A stretch of 48,378 nucleotides of DNA. Source: Planctomycetota bacterium (GTDB lineage Bacteria; Planctomycetota; B15-G4). A program made the translations under genes and the position numbers. The notes beneath the pieces are model-generated. The model worked only from the letters and a program-made list of their open reading frames with translations, was not told the DNA's origin and ran no database searches. Location: NCBI GenBank assembly GCA_029259725.1, contig JAJDER010000149.1, positions 1 to 48,378 on the forward strand, given 5' to 3'. Positions 1 to 10,084 of this stretch are shown in pieces. How positions within the stretch are numbered: position 1 is the first letter of the stretch; each line of letters begins with the position of its first letter.

Positions 1-343
1 GAGTGACGCGTGGGGAAGGCGCGTCGGGAGCACGGCGGGCGAGCCGCGCTCCAGCGGGGAACACGACGTCGAATCTCGGAGGACGGATCGCGGGCCGAAG
101 CGACAACACCCGGGGAGGGGCGTTCTCGACGACGAAAGGGCCCAACACACCGGGGGGCAGCCCGGCACGAGCCGACGAAGACGAGTGCCAGATGGCCATC
201 GTCCAGAGTCCTCGCTTGTATCCATGTCGAGCCGCTCTGCGATGGGGGCGCGCGGCGACCCGACTCTCCTGGTCCAGGATCTGTATCGACCACAGCCTCG
301 GAGCGTCTTGAGCCCACACCTGCCTGGCCCGCACAATGCCTCC
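1..343. other. Non-coding stretch before tsaD
   Basis: I see no convincing gene here. Reading frames that cross the stretch are Arg/Gly/Pro-rich with no recognisable domain, and an in-frame extension of tsaD upstream of 344 shows no family similarity. A TGA at 4-6 could be the stop of a gene lying to the left, but that cannot be shown from this window. A GC-rich hairpin at 27-52 is listed separately. No clear promoter for tsaD is visible. Confidence 0.5.
27..52. terminator. GC-rich hairpin, possible terminator of a gene to the left
   Basis: Bases 27-36 and 43-52 form a 10-base-pair stem with one A-C mismatch around the loop GGGCGA. It lies just after the TGA at 4-6. There is no T tract after it, so intrinsic termination is uncertain. 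It may simply be a GC-rich chance structure. Confidence 0.25.
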
Positions 344-1384
<1,041 letters not shown>

Positions 1385-1408
1385 GTGGCCCCCTCTCCCC
1401 GGCGCGGG

Positions 1409-1414
1409 TACGAT
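1409..1414 (+). promoter_or_regulatory. Putative -10 box of carA (leaderless type)
   Basis: TACGAT lies eight bases before the carA ATG at 1423, in sequence with no Shine-Dalgarno motif. A start at the usual distance from this box would give an mRNA with essentially no 5' leader. The same arrangement recurs before several other genes in this window. No good -35 box is visible. Confidence 0.4.
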
Positions 1415-1422
1415 GCCCCGCC

Positions 1423-2565
1423 ATGAGCGCGCCCAAACCCTGCCTGCTGGTGTTCGAGGATGGCGAAGTCCATCGCGGCACCCATTTCGGCCACGACGGC
1501 GAGAGCCTCGGCGAAGTGGTCTTCAACACGGCCATGTCCGGGTACCAGGAGGTCCTGACCGACCCCAGCTACAAGGGTCAGATCGTCCTCATGACCTACC
1601 CGCACATCGGCAACACGGGCATCAACCCCGAGGACGTCGAGTCGGACGGCTGCTCCCTGCACGGCTTCGTGATCAAGGAGCTCTCGCCGACGGTCAGCAA
1701 CCAGCGCGCGACCCAGGACCTGTCCAGCTACCTGGACGAGCAGGGCATCGTCGGGCTGCAGGGTGTCGACACGCGGGCGCTGGTGCGCAAGGTGCGCGAG
1801 GCCGGTGAGCTGCGCGCGATCGTGTCGAGCGTCGACACCGATCCCGATTCCCTGCTGGCCAAGGTCAAGGCCTGGCCGGGGCTCGGGGGCCTGGACCTGG
1901 TCAAGGACGTCACGCGCCAGCAGGCCGAGACCTGGACCGAGGGACTCGACGGACCGTTCCTGCCCGTGCTCGGCCAGGGCGACTTCGGCGACAGCCGGCC
2001 CAAGCTCGCCGTGCTCGACTACGGCATCAAGCGCAACATGCTGCGCGGGCTGTACGCCGACGGCTTCGACGTGACCGTGTTCCCCGGGCACACGACCGCC
2101 GCGGAGATCCAGGAGGTCGCGCCGGACTGCCTCTTCCTGAGCAACGGCCCGGGCGACCCCGGCGCGGTGGCCTACGCCATCGAGACGATCAAGACCCTCG
2201 TGCACACCGGCCTGCCGACCTTCGGCATCTGCCTCGGGCACCAGCTCACGGCGCACGCCCTGGGCGGCCGCACGATCAAGATGAAGTACGGCCATCACGG
2301 TGCGAACCAGCCGGTCATCGACCTGACCACCGAGCGCACCGAGATCACCAGCCAGAACCACAGCTACATGGTGGACGGCGACAGCCTCGACGACGGCATG
2401 GTCGAGATCACGCACGTCAACCTGAACGACCGCACGGTCGAGGGCATGCGGCACAAGGACCTGCCGCTCTTCACCGTGCAGTACCACCCCGAAGCCGCTC
2501 CGGGCCCGCGCGACGCCTTCTACCTGTTCCGGCGCTTCCGCGAGATGGTCGGCCAGCACACCTGA
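1423..2565 (+). CDS. carA: Carbamoyl-phosphate synthase small subunit (glutaminase)
   Basis: The 380-residue protein is the glutamine amidotransferase subunit of carbamoyl-phosphate synthase. It hydrolyses glutamine and passes ammonia to CarB, feeding pyrimidine and arginine synthesis. The N-terminal CPSase small-subunit domain has the signature EVVFNTAMSGYQEVLTDPSY. The C-terminal class I amidotransferase domain carries nucleophile Cys270 in FGICLGHQL, His355 and Glu357 in QYHPEAAPGP. Length and residue numbering are close to E. coli CarA. ATG 1423 is the start that begins the family's N-terminus. carB is not in the window, so the large subunit is encoded elsewhere. A TACGAT box eight bases upstream suggests a leaderless transcript. 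Confidence 0.96.
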   Translation: MSAPKPCLLVFEDGEVHRGTHFGHDGESLGEVVFNTAMSGYQEVLTDPSYKGQIVLMTYPHIGNTGINPEDVESDGCSLHGFVIKELSPTVSNQRATQDLSSYLDEQGIVGLQGVDTRALVRKVREAGELRAIVSSVDTDPDSLLAKVKAWPGLGGLDLVKDVTRQQAETWTEGLDGPFLPVLGQGDFGDSRPKLAVLDYGIKRNMLRGLYADGFDVTVFPGHTTAAEIQEVAPDCLFLSNGPGDPGAVAYAIETIKTLVHTGLPTFGICLGHQLTAHALGGRTIKMKYGHHGANQPVIDLTTERTEITSQNHSYMVDGDSLDDGMVEITHVNLNDRTVEGMRHKDLPLFTVQYHPEAAPGPRDAFYLFRRFREMVGQHT

Positions 2566-2674
2566 GTCGCAATTCCCCGGCGGCCGATCCCAATCACTGC
2601 CGCCCCGGAGACGGGCCGGCGCCCTGAGCGCCCTCGCCTTCGGGAGACGTCAGAGCAACCAGGGAGGGCGCCTC

Positions 2675-2812
2675 GTGAGCCCGAGCGAGCAGACCGCCCT
2701 CTTCATGCTCGTGCTGACCGGCGCCATCTGGCTGCTGTCGTTCGGCTTCCTCGGGCTCATCGGGCACCTCATCGCGACCATCGACGCCGCGGTCTACAAG
2801 CCGAAGAGCTAG
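2675..2812 (+). CDS. Small single-span membrane protein (45 residues)
   Basis: A GTG start at 2675 is preceded by a strong Shine-Dalgarno run, AGGGAGGG (2661-2668). The product has one hydrophobic segment, roughly residues 9-36, with the core GAIWLLSFGFLGLIGHLIA, flanked by a polar MSPSEQT head and the basic tail YKPKS. It lies in the 345-base gap between carA and the deoxyhypusine-synthase-like gene, on the same strand. The ribosome binding site, clean stop and membrane-like composition argue that it is real. I do not recognise a family. It could be a subunit or regulator of a membrane complex, but nothing here shows which. Confidence 0.6.
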   Translation: MSPSEQTALFMLVLTGAIWLLSFGFLGLIGHLIATIDAAVYKPKS

Positions 2813-2849
2813 TCGAGCCGGAGTCCGTCGCCCCGACGCACCGCTCTGC

Positions 2850-2855
2850 TAGACT
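2850..2855 (+). promoter_or_regulatory. Putative -10 box of the deoxyhypusine-synthase-like gene
   Basis: TAGACT lies about 55 bases before ATG 2911. The transcript would have a short leader containing the Shine-Dalgarno run GGAGGAG. No clear -35 box is visible. Confidence 0.35.
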
Positions 2856-2910
2856 CCCGGCCCCGCGCGGGCTCACGCTCTCGTCCCCGCGCCTCGGCGG
2901 AGGAGCGGCG

Positions 2911-4056
2911 ATGAGCGGCAACGCGTATCCCTGCGGCACACCCAAGGATGGTCCGGCGAGCGGCGACGGGCACGCCGCGTCCGGCGACCTGCGCCACAGC
3001 CTGGCCGACGGCCACGAGGACGGGCTGGAACCGGTGCGCGCCCTGGACCTGGGCGCCACGCACTCGATCGACGACCTCGTGCGCGGCATGGGCTCCACGG
3101 CCTTCGGCGGCCGCACGCTCGGCGAGGCCGCCGACGTGCTCGAGGCCATGGTGCGCGACGACACCTGCATGCGCGTGCTCACGCTCTCGGGCGCCATGAC
3201 CATCGCCAAGCAGGGCCTGGTGATCGCCGACATGATCGACCGCGGCTGGGTCCACGCCGTGGTGTCCACCGGTGCGCTCATGACCCACGGCCTGGTCGAG
3301 ACCGCGGGCATGTCGCACTTCAAGCACGACCCCGCGCGCTTCACCGACGAGGAACTGCTGGCCAAGGGCTACAACCGTGTCTACGACACCCTCGAGCTCG
3401 AGCAGAACCTCGACGACACCGAGCGGCTGGTCAACGCGATCCTCGACGAGGTGCCCGAGGGCACGACCCTGGCGAGCCACGACATCACACGCCTCATCGG
3501 CGAACGCCTGGCCGCCTCGGGCGACGACCGCGGCCCGCTGCGCTCGGCCTTCGAGCAGCAGGTGCCGATCTACATCCCGGCCTTCACCGACAGCGAGCTC
3601 GGGCTCGACGTCGCCACCCACAACCACAAGCGCCTCGTGGACGGGCGGAAGCCCCTGGCCTTCGATCCCTTCGGCGACCTGAACCAGTTCCACCAGCGCT
3701 TCATCGCCCAGCGCCCCGGCCTCGCCGACGAGGATCGTGCCTGGGGCATCTTCACCATCGGCGGCGGCGTGCCGCGCAACTGGGCCCAGCAGGTCGCGCC
3801 CTACATCGACATCCTGAGCAAGCGCGTGCCGGAGCGGGCCCACCCCCCGTGTCGCTACAAGTACGCGGTGCGCATCTGCCCCGAGCCCGTGGAGTGGGGC
3901 GGGCTGTCCGGCTGCAGCTACAGCGAGTCGGTGAGCTGGGGCAAGATCGTGCCCGCGAGCGAGGGTGGCCGCTGGGCCGAGGTGAAGGCCGACGCGACGA
4001 TCGCCTGGCCGCTGATCGTCAAGGCGGTGATGGAGCGCCTCGACGCCGACCGGTGA
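2911..4056 (+). CDS. Deoxyhypusine synthase-like protein
   Basis: The 381-residue protein belongs to the deoxyhypusine synthase (DHS) family. In eukaryotes and archaea DHS moves the aminobutyl group of spermidine onto a lysine of eIF5A/aIF5A using NAD. Bacteria lack eIF5A, so bacterial homologues are generally thought to act on other acceptors, for example in polyamine metabolism. Visible family features are LTLSGAMTIAKQGLVIADMI (NAD region), VVSTGALMTHGL, IFTIGGGVPRNW and the C-terminal block GGLSGCSYSESVSWGKI. Lys345 in that block aligns with the catalytic lysine of human DHS. ATG 2911 follows a good Shine-Dalgarno run, GGAGGAG (2899-2905). The gene ends nine bases before the convergent channel gene. 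The acceptor substrate cannot be told from sequence. Confidence 0.9.
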   Translation: MSGNAYPCGTPKDGPASGDGHAASGDLRHSLADGHEDGLEPVRALDLGATHSIDDLVRGMGSTAFGGRTLGEAADVLEAMVRDDTCMRVLTLSGAMTIAKQGLVIADMIDRGWVHAVVSTGALMTHGLVETAGMSHFKHDPARFTDEELLAKGYNRVYDTLELEQNLDDTERLVNAILDEVPEGTTLASHDITRLIGERLAASGDDRGPLRSAFEQQVPIYIPAFTDSELGLDVATHNHKRLVDGRKPLAFDPFGDLNQFHQRFIAQRPGLADEDRAWGIFTIGGGVPRNWAQQVAPYIDILSKRVPERAHPPCRYKYAVRICPEPVEWGGLSGCSYSESVSWGKIVPASEGGRWAEVKADATIAWPLIVKAVMERLDADR

Positions 4057-4065
4057 GACGCCCGA

Positions 4066-4848
4066 TCAGCGCGACAGCGCCGAGCCGCAGTCCTTGCAGA
4101 AGGCCGCGCCCGCCTCGTGGCCGTCCGAACCGCATTCGGGGCAGGCCTGGGTGCTCACGCGCCGGCCCGCCGCCAGCTGCACGGTGACGATGCCCGTCGG
4201 CACGGCGATGATCCCGTAGCCGAGGATCATGATCATCGACGCCAGGATCTTGCCCAGCACGGTGTGCGGCACGACGTCGCCATAGCCCACCGTGGTCATG
4301 GTCACGATCGCCCAGTAGATCGACTGCGGGATCGAGGTGAAGCCGCTGTCGCCCCCCTCGACCACGTACATGACCGTACCGAGGATCACGACCAGCGTCA
4401 GCACCGCGAACAGGAACACGAAGATCTTGCGCATGCTCGCGTGCATGGCCGCGCGGAGGTAACGCGCCTCACCCACCAGGTGCGCCAGCTTGAGCACGCG
4501 GAAGACGCGCAACAGCCGCAGCGCGCGGATGACCGCGAGCGAGTGCTGGCTGCCCGGCAGGAACGGACTCACGTAGGTGGGCAGGATCGCCAGCAGATCG
4601 ACGACGCCGAAGAAGCTGCGCGCGTAACGCGTGGCGCTGCCGACGGACCAGAGACGCAGCAGGTACTCCACCGTGAAGATCACGGTGATGACCCACTCGA
4701 CCTGCAGCAGCAGCAGGCCGTGGCGCGCGCGGATGGAGGCCACGCTCTCGAGCATGACCACCGCGATGCTGATCAGGATGACGAGCAGCAGCGCGACGTC
4801 GAAGGCCTTCCCCGCCGGGGTGTCGGCCTCGAAGATGATCTCGTGCAC
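4066..4848 (-). CDS. Voltage-gated-type potassium channel with C-terminal zinc ribbon
   Basis: The 260-residue inner-membrane protein has the six-segment layout of Kv-type channels. The S4-like helix at residues 108-120, RALRLLRVFRVLK, has regularly spaced arginines. The K+ selectivity filter TVGYGD is at 186-191, followed by the pore-lining S6 helix. After S6 comes a small zinc-ribbon-like tail with Cys236, Cys239, Cys251 and Cys254 (CPECG and CKDCG). The frame is open further upstream, but the extension overlaps the next gene's end and is Arg/Ser-rich, so I use GTG 4848, just before HEIIFEADTPAGKAFD. The gene is convergent with the deoxyhypusine-synthase-like gene, with nine bases between stops. 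The zinc ribbon is an unusual cytoplasmic ending for this family. Confidence 0.88.
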   Translation of the reverse strand: MHEIIFEADTPAGKAFDVALLLVILISIAVVMLESVASIRARHGLLLLQVEWVITVIFTVEYLLRLWSVGSATRYARSFFGVVDLLAILPTYVSPFLPGSQHSLAVIRALRLLRVFRVLKLAHLVGEARYLRAAMHASMRKIFVFLFAVLTLVVILGTVMYVVEGGDSGFTSIPQSIYWAIVTMTTVGYGDVVPHTVLGKILASMIMILGYGIIAVPTGIVTVQLAAGRRVSTQACPECGSDGHEAGAAFCKDCGSALSR

Positions 4849-4945
4849 ACGGGCCCGCCGCCCTTCGCCGCCGGGCGAGGTCGCGGCTGGGGTGCGTGGC
4901 GGGCGGCTCACCGGGGGAGCCCCCCGGCTGGCAGACGCGCGAGCG

Positions 4946-5446
4946 TCAGATGTGGATCCACGCGGCGAGCAGCAGGAACGCCGCCGCACCGAGGGCGCCA
5001 CCCAGCACGAGCAGACCCGTTCCGAACCGACGCGCCCAGAACGCGACGAACACGCCCGCGCCCGCACCGACCAGGGTGGCCGGCAGGTCGCTGCCGATCG
5101 AGGAGCCGCCCGAACCCAGTGTCGGCGGGATGCGCAGACCGAGCGTGGCCTGGGCGGTCTCGGCGACGACCCAGCTGACCAGCAGGCCGGCCAGCAGGCC
5201 CACGGCCACGAGCAGCACCGAGTCGAGCATGCCTGGGTTGCGTGTGAGGCGCAGCGGGCGGCCCGCCTTCAGCGCCATGCGGGCCTCGGCCAGCGTGAGC
5301 ACTTCGCGGGCATCCCGGGGGGACACCCGCCGACGCTCCAGGTCGGAGAGGATCTGTCGCGCCGTGAGGCCGTTGCCCAGCGCTCGGGCACAGATCGTGA
5401 CCAAACCGCCGGAGGCGTCGAGCGCGCCATCGGACTGGACGTTCAT
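4946..5446 (-). CDS. Hypothetical membrane protein
   Basis: This 166-residue protein is not one I recognise. Residues 1-70 are soluble and helical, with NGLTARQILSDLERRRVSP resembling a short helix-turn-helix-like or regulatory helix pair. Two or three hydrophobic segments follow: about 74-94 (MLDSVLLVAVGLLAGLLVSW), about 120-135 (LPATLVGAGAGVFVAF) and 143-163 (GLLVLGGALGAAAFLLLAAW). The segment between the first two is Gly/Ser-rich. The start has a weak GAGAAG ribosome binding site. It lies between the ChaN-like gene and the channel gene on the same strand, so the three may be co-transcribed, with gaps of about 100 bases. Confidence 0.65.
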   Translation of the reverse strand: MNVQSDGALDASGGLVTICARALGNGLTARQILSDLERRRVSPRDAREVLTLAEARMALKAGRPLRLTRNPGMLDSVLLVAVGLLAGLLVSWVVAETAQATLGLRIPPTLGSGGSSIGSDLPATLVGAGAGVFVAFWARRFGTGLLVLGGALGAAAFLLLAAWIHI

Positions 5447-5563
5447 CTTCTCGTCTCGCAGGTAGAGGCGCCCCAGGCCGGGAAGAGCGGCCGGGTGGCT
5501 GCGGACGAACCAGGAAATCCGAAAAGTCCCGAGACGCGGGCTCGGGCTGTGGCCCTGGGCGCC

Positions 5564-6445
5564 TCAAGGCACCATCCAGACGTAGTCCGCCGACCGCCGG
5601 AGCTCGTCGTCGATCAGCGCCGGGTCCCGTGAGCCGCTCCGCATCGTGACGATTCCGACCGACACGCCGGGGCGGCGCAGGCGCAGGCGCTCCACCGTGC
5701 CCAGGCCGAAGTCACTGTGGAACTTGCCGCACCAGTGGACCACCTGGGTGTCCGGGCTGAGCCCGAGCAGGTCGGCGATGCTCTCGGCCATCGCGTCGTC
5801 CTTCAGGCACTGGGCCGTGTAGAAGCGCTCCATGGCCTCGGGCGAGAAGCCGCTGCCGTGCCCGCCCATCGCGCCGGCGAAGCGGTCCCGGTAGTCACCG
5901 GGGGCGTTGTGCACGGTTCGCGGGATGAACGCCTCCCCCTGGACCGAGCCGAGCCCCTCCTTGCTGACCCGCGCGGCCAGGGGGCGCGGCACGTTGGCGG
6001 CCAGCACGGCCAGGCGCTCGCGGCGCGCCAGCTCGATCGCCGGCCGGTAGTGCTCGGGATAGTTGGGCCAGGGGCGACTGTCGGCCAGGAACGATGCCTC
6101 CGGCCGCCGACCGTCGAGGTAGTCGTCCACCACGGGCTGCACGTCGAGCTCGAACATCTCCATCGACACGGCCAGCCGCGGCCGACGCGCGAGCAGGCGC
6201 TCGGTGAGTTCGATCTGCAGCCGGTGCCCGGTGTCGTTGTCGTGCTCCTCGCCCAGGAACACGACGTCCCGCCCGGCCAGCTCGTCCGCCATCTCGTCGA
6301 GGGTCACCACGCGTCCGGTGGAGGTCTCGACCGCTACCCATTCGGACCCCGAGGAGCCCAGCGTCCGGCAGGCCGGCAGCGTGGTGAGCAGCAGCATCGA
6401 CACCAGCAGCACCGGCACCAGCAGCACCGACGGCCGCGGCCGCAT
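5564..6445 (-). CDS. ChaN-family haem-binding lipoprotein
   Basis: The 293-residue product begins with a lipoprotein signal: a hydrophobic stretch from about residue 6, then LPAC with lipidated Cys26. The body matches the ChaN/haem-binding-uptake family (Tiki-like fold). It has FLGEEHDN (residues 63-70), MEMFELDVQPVVDDYL, the NYPEHYRPAIELAR block, AANVPRPLAARV, and the late HWCGKFHSDFGLGTVERL. ChaN is an outer-membrane-anchored haem-binding protein linked to iron uptake; whether this one binds haem or acts as a peptidase is inference. The start is supported by a strong GAGGAGG ribosome binding site. A hairpin, an inverted repeat and a TAGGAT box precede it. No TonB receptor lies nearby. Confidence 0.88.
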   Translation of the reverse strand: MRPRPSVLLVPVLLVSMLLLTTLPACRTLGSSGSEWVAVETSTGRVVTLDEMADELAGRDVVFLGEEHDNDTGHRLQIELTERLLARRPRLAVSMEMFELDVQPVVDDYLDGRRPEASFLADSRPWPNYPEHYRPAIELARRERLAVLAANVPRPLAARVSKEGLGSVQGEAFIPRTVHNAPGDYRDRFAGAMGGHGSGFSPEAMERFYTAQCLKDDAMAESIADLLGLSPDTQVVHWCGKFHSDFGLGTVERLRLRRPGVSVGIVTMRSGSRDPALIDDELRRSADYVWMVP

Positions 6446-6465
6446 CGCTGTCCTCCTCGGGGGCG

Positions 6466-6529
6466 CCGGTGCTCGGGCACCGGTGTCACGTCGTGACGCG
6501 GGGAGCGGCCCCGCGGCCCGCCCATCCTA
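6466..6529 (-). promoter_or_regulatory. ChaN-like gene leader: -10 box, inverted repeat, hairpin
   Basis: Read on the minus strand, a TAGGAT box (6524-6529) is followed by the inverted repeat GTCACG-A-CGTGAC (6485-6497). Then comes a 7-bp hairpin, CCGGTGC/GCACCGG (6466-6483) with a four-base loop, just before the ribosome binding site. The layout is what an operator or translational control element would look like. No known riboswitch family is recognised. Confidence 0.35.
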
Positions 6530-6556
6530 GCGCAGCGACCACCGCCACTTCCGCTG

Positions 6557-7872
6557 CTAGCGCAGCTCGTCGAGAACCCGGCGCAGGTCGCGGTGAGCCA
6601 CGACCTCCACGTGCACATCGCGAACGCCAAGCCCGGAGATCATCAACGGGGCGGTCTCGCCCCGGTCCATGGAGAGGTCGAAGAAGCGGCCGTCGCCGTA
6701 GAGCTTGAAGCGGCCGTCGGACACGAAGCGCTGCTCGCCCGACTGGACGAAGACCCAGCTGCGCGTCTCGCCCTGCTCTCCGCGCAACCAGGGGACCAGG
6801 CTGCGGCCGTCCAGCACGTGCCCGGCGGGCGCCCCCGCGCTCCCGAGTTCGAGCAGCGTCGGAAACAGGTCGCTGAAGTCCGTGAGCTCGAGGCAGGTGC
6901 GCCCGCCCACCACGCCCGGCCCGGCCACGATCAGCGGCACGTGCGTGCCGGCCGCCGTCAGCGAGAACTTGCCGCCGTCGATCGAACCCGGGCCTCGACG
7001 GCTCGTGATGTTCGCCGGCGAGCCGTTGTCGCTGGAGAAGACGACCAGCGTGCTGTCGCTCAGGCCGGCTTCCTCGAGCGCCGCGAGCACCCGCCCCACC
7101 TGCCGGTCGAGGTACTCGACCATGTCGCGGAAGCCGCGCTTCTTGGCCGGCGTCGGCGAACGCCGGGGCGAAGTGCCGTCCCAGCTGTCCGGGGTGGCCA
7201 GGAACGGCTCGTGGGGCAGGAGCATCGGATAGAAGGCGAGGAACGGGGCCTCGCGCGGCCGGGTCACGAACTCGATCAGCGCGTCGCGGACCAGGTCCGG
7301 GCCGTAGTCGCCGATGCTCGTCTCGAGCAGCTGCCCGTCCCGCCACATCGCCGGGAACCAGTATCGCGGCGTGCGCACGCCGTCCACCAGCCAGGCCCAG
7401 AGGGTGGCGACATCGAAGCCCAGCGCGCGCGGGTGCTCGGGATGGCGATCGAGCTGTGCGAGCTGCCACTTGCCGAAGACGCCGGTCTCGTAGCCGCGTG
7501 CCCGCAACACCGACGCGAAGGTGGGCAGACGCGGGTCGACCACCTGCCGCGCGGGGGGGCGCGCGCTGATCAGGTCCGTCCAGCCCGTGCGGAACGGATA
7601 CTGGCCGGTGAGCAACTGCACTCGACTCGGCGTGCACAGGGGCGAAGTGGAGCAGTTCGTGAAGCGCACGCCCCGCGCCGCCAGAGCGTCGAGGTTCGGT
7701 GTCCGGTAGTCGCGCCCGCCGTAGCAGGAGAGGCCCTCGACCCCGAGATCGTCGGCGAGGATGACGAGCAGGTTCGGCCGCGATGGAGCCTGCGCGACAC
7801 TCGCGCCGGTGCAGATCAGCAGCGCCAGCGCGACGAACGCGCCCCGCGCGGCGAGTCCACCGGCGCGACGCA

Positions 7873-7873
<1 letters not shown>
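6557..7873 (-). CDS. Secreted type I sulfatase
   Basis: The 438-residue protein starts with a signal peptide (residues 1-28, ending SVAQA) and continues with the alkaline-phosphatase-superfamily sulfatase domain. PNLLVILADDLG gives the two metal-binding Asp. Cys80 in CTPSRVQLLTG is the residue a formylglycine-generating enzyme would convert. HEPF, FSSDNGSPANI and GGKFSLTAAGTHVPLIVAGPG supply further active-site residues. The start ATG (7871-7873) shares a base with the TGA of the upstream cystathionine beta-synthase gene, so translation is probably coupled. The frame is open upstream, but that part is the other gene read out of frame. Substrate is unknown. No formylglycine-generating enzyme gene is in the window. 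Confidence 0.92.
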
Positions 7874-9249
<1,376 letters not shown>

Positions 9250-9316
9250 GGGTCTGCTCCTGGGGGCGCGCGCCGGTCACGGGGTCGGGACTCCGGTTCT
9301 GCGCACCGAGGAGTCG

Positions 9317-9322
9317 ATTGTA
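9317..9322 (-). promoter_or_regulatory. Putative -10 box for the cbs-sulfatase operon
   Basis: On the minus strand the sequence TACAAT (five of six matches to TATAAT) stands out in GC-rich surroundings, about 67 bases before the GTG of cbs. A -35 box at normal spacing is not obvious; TTGTGG at 9345-9350 is 22 bases away. Confidence 0.4.
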
Positions 9323-9406
9323 AGCCTGCGCCCCGATCGCTCCACCACAAGCCCGCCCTCGAGGCCCTCAAGAGCCGCCGCCGCTCCGATCGATGAGGAC
9401 CATGGC

Positions 9407-10084
9407 ATGCCTTCCCTCCCTACCCGTCCCGGTCAGCGTCGGCTCCGACGCGTCTTCCCGGCTCTGACCCACGTCCTGGGCGAGGAGGGCTTCGATGTCC
9501 TCGCGGCCGAGGCCCTGGACGAGGCCGGGGGTGACATCCGGCGCGCCGGCGGACGCATCCACGCCCTGATCGTCCGGGGCCGGACGCTTCCCGCGGGCGT
9601 CCCCGCGCGCCTCGCCGCCGATCTGGCAGCCCTGGAGTGGGCCACCTCCAGCGTGGGACTCCACCCGCCCGCGCCCTCGGTGGCTCCCGATGTGATCGAG
9701 GCGATGCTGGCGGCCGACGACTGGCGCAACACCCGCCTCACCACCATCCCGGCCCTGCGGCTCGTGCCGGTCGTCTTCCGCCTGGACACGTTCGTGCGGC
9801 GCGTCGAACGCGGTCATCGCCCTCCGCACCCCGCGCGACGTGACTGCTGGATCGTCGTGGCGCGCCCGGGCAAGCACACCTGGCACCTGTCGCTCCCGCC
9901 CGCCGCCGGCCGCTTGCTCGGCAGCCTGATCCTGGACGTCACTCTCGGGGAGGCCGCCGACCGCGCGCTGACCCACGGATCGACGGACGTCGAACAGGTG
10001 CGCGAGCACATCCGGGATTGGGCCTGGGAAGGCCTCTTCACGCAAGTGCGGCGCGGAACGCCGCGGGTCAGTCCTCCGGGCTGA
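9407..10084 (+). CDS. HvfC/DUF2063-like protein
   Basis: The 225-residue soluble protein resembles the N-terminal putative DNA-binding domain family DUF2063 (HvfC/BufC). It has the block RRLRRVFPALTHVLGEEGFD, then LPAGVPARLAADLAALEWA, then ALRLVPVVFRLDTFV, and ends with a winged-helix-like tail containing LLGSLILDVTLGEAADRAL. HvfC/BufC proteins partner a DUF692/MNIO enzyme that modifies Cys-containing peptides. No DUF692 gene or small Cys-rich peptide is next to this one, so it is an orphan here and may have another job. The start ATG 9407 has AGGA about eight bases upstream; ATG 9402 is out of frame. The 3' end overlaps the convergent gene by 17 bases. Confidence 0.55.
   Translation: MPSLPTRPGQRRLRRVFPALTHVLGEEGFDVLAAEALDEAGGDIRRAGGRIHALIVRGRTLPAGVPARLAADLAALEWATSSVGLHPPAPSVAPDVIEAMLAADDWRNTRLTTIPALRLVPVVFRLDTFVRRVERGHRPPHPARRDCWIVVARPGKHTWHLSLPPAAGRLLGSLILDVTLGEAADRALTHGSTDVEQVREHIRDWAWEGLFTQVRRGTPRVSPPG

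Noticed and set aside
4849..5067. N-terminal extension of the K+ channel to 5067
   Set aside because: It is Arg/Ser-rich, overlaps the 3' end of the upstream gene, and the channel-like sequence begins after GTG 4848.
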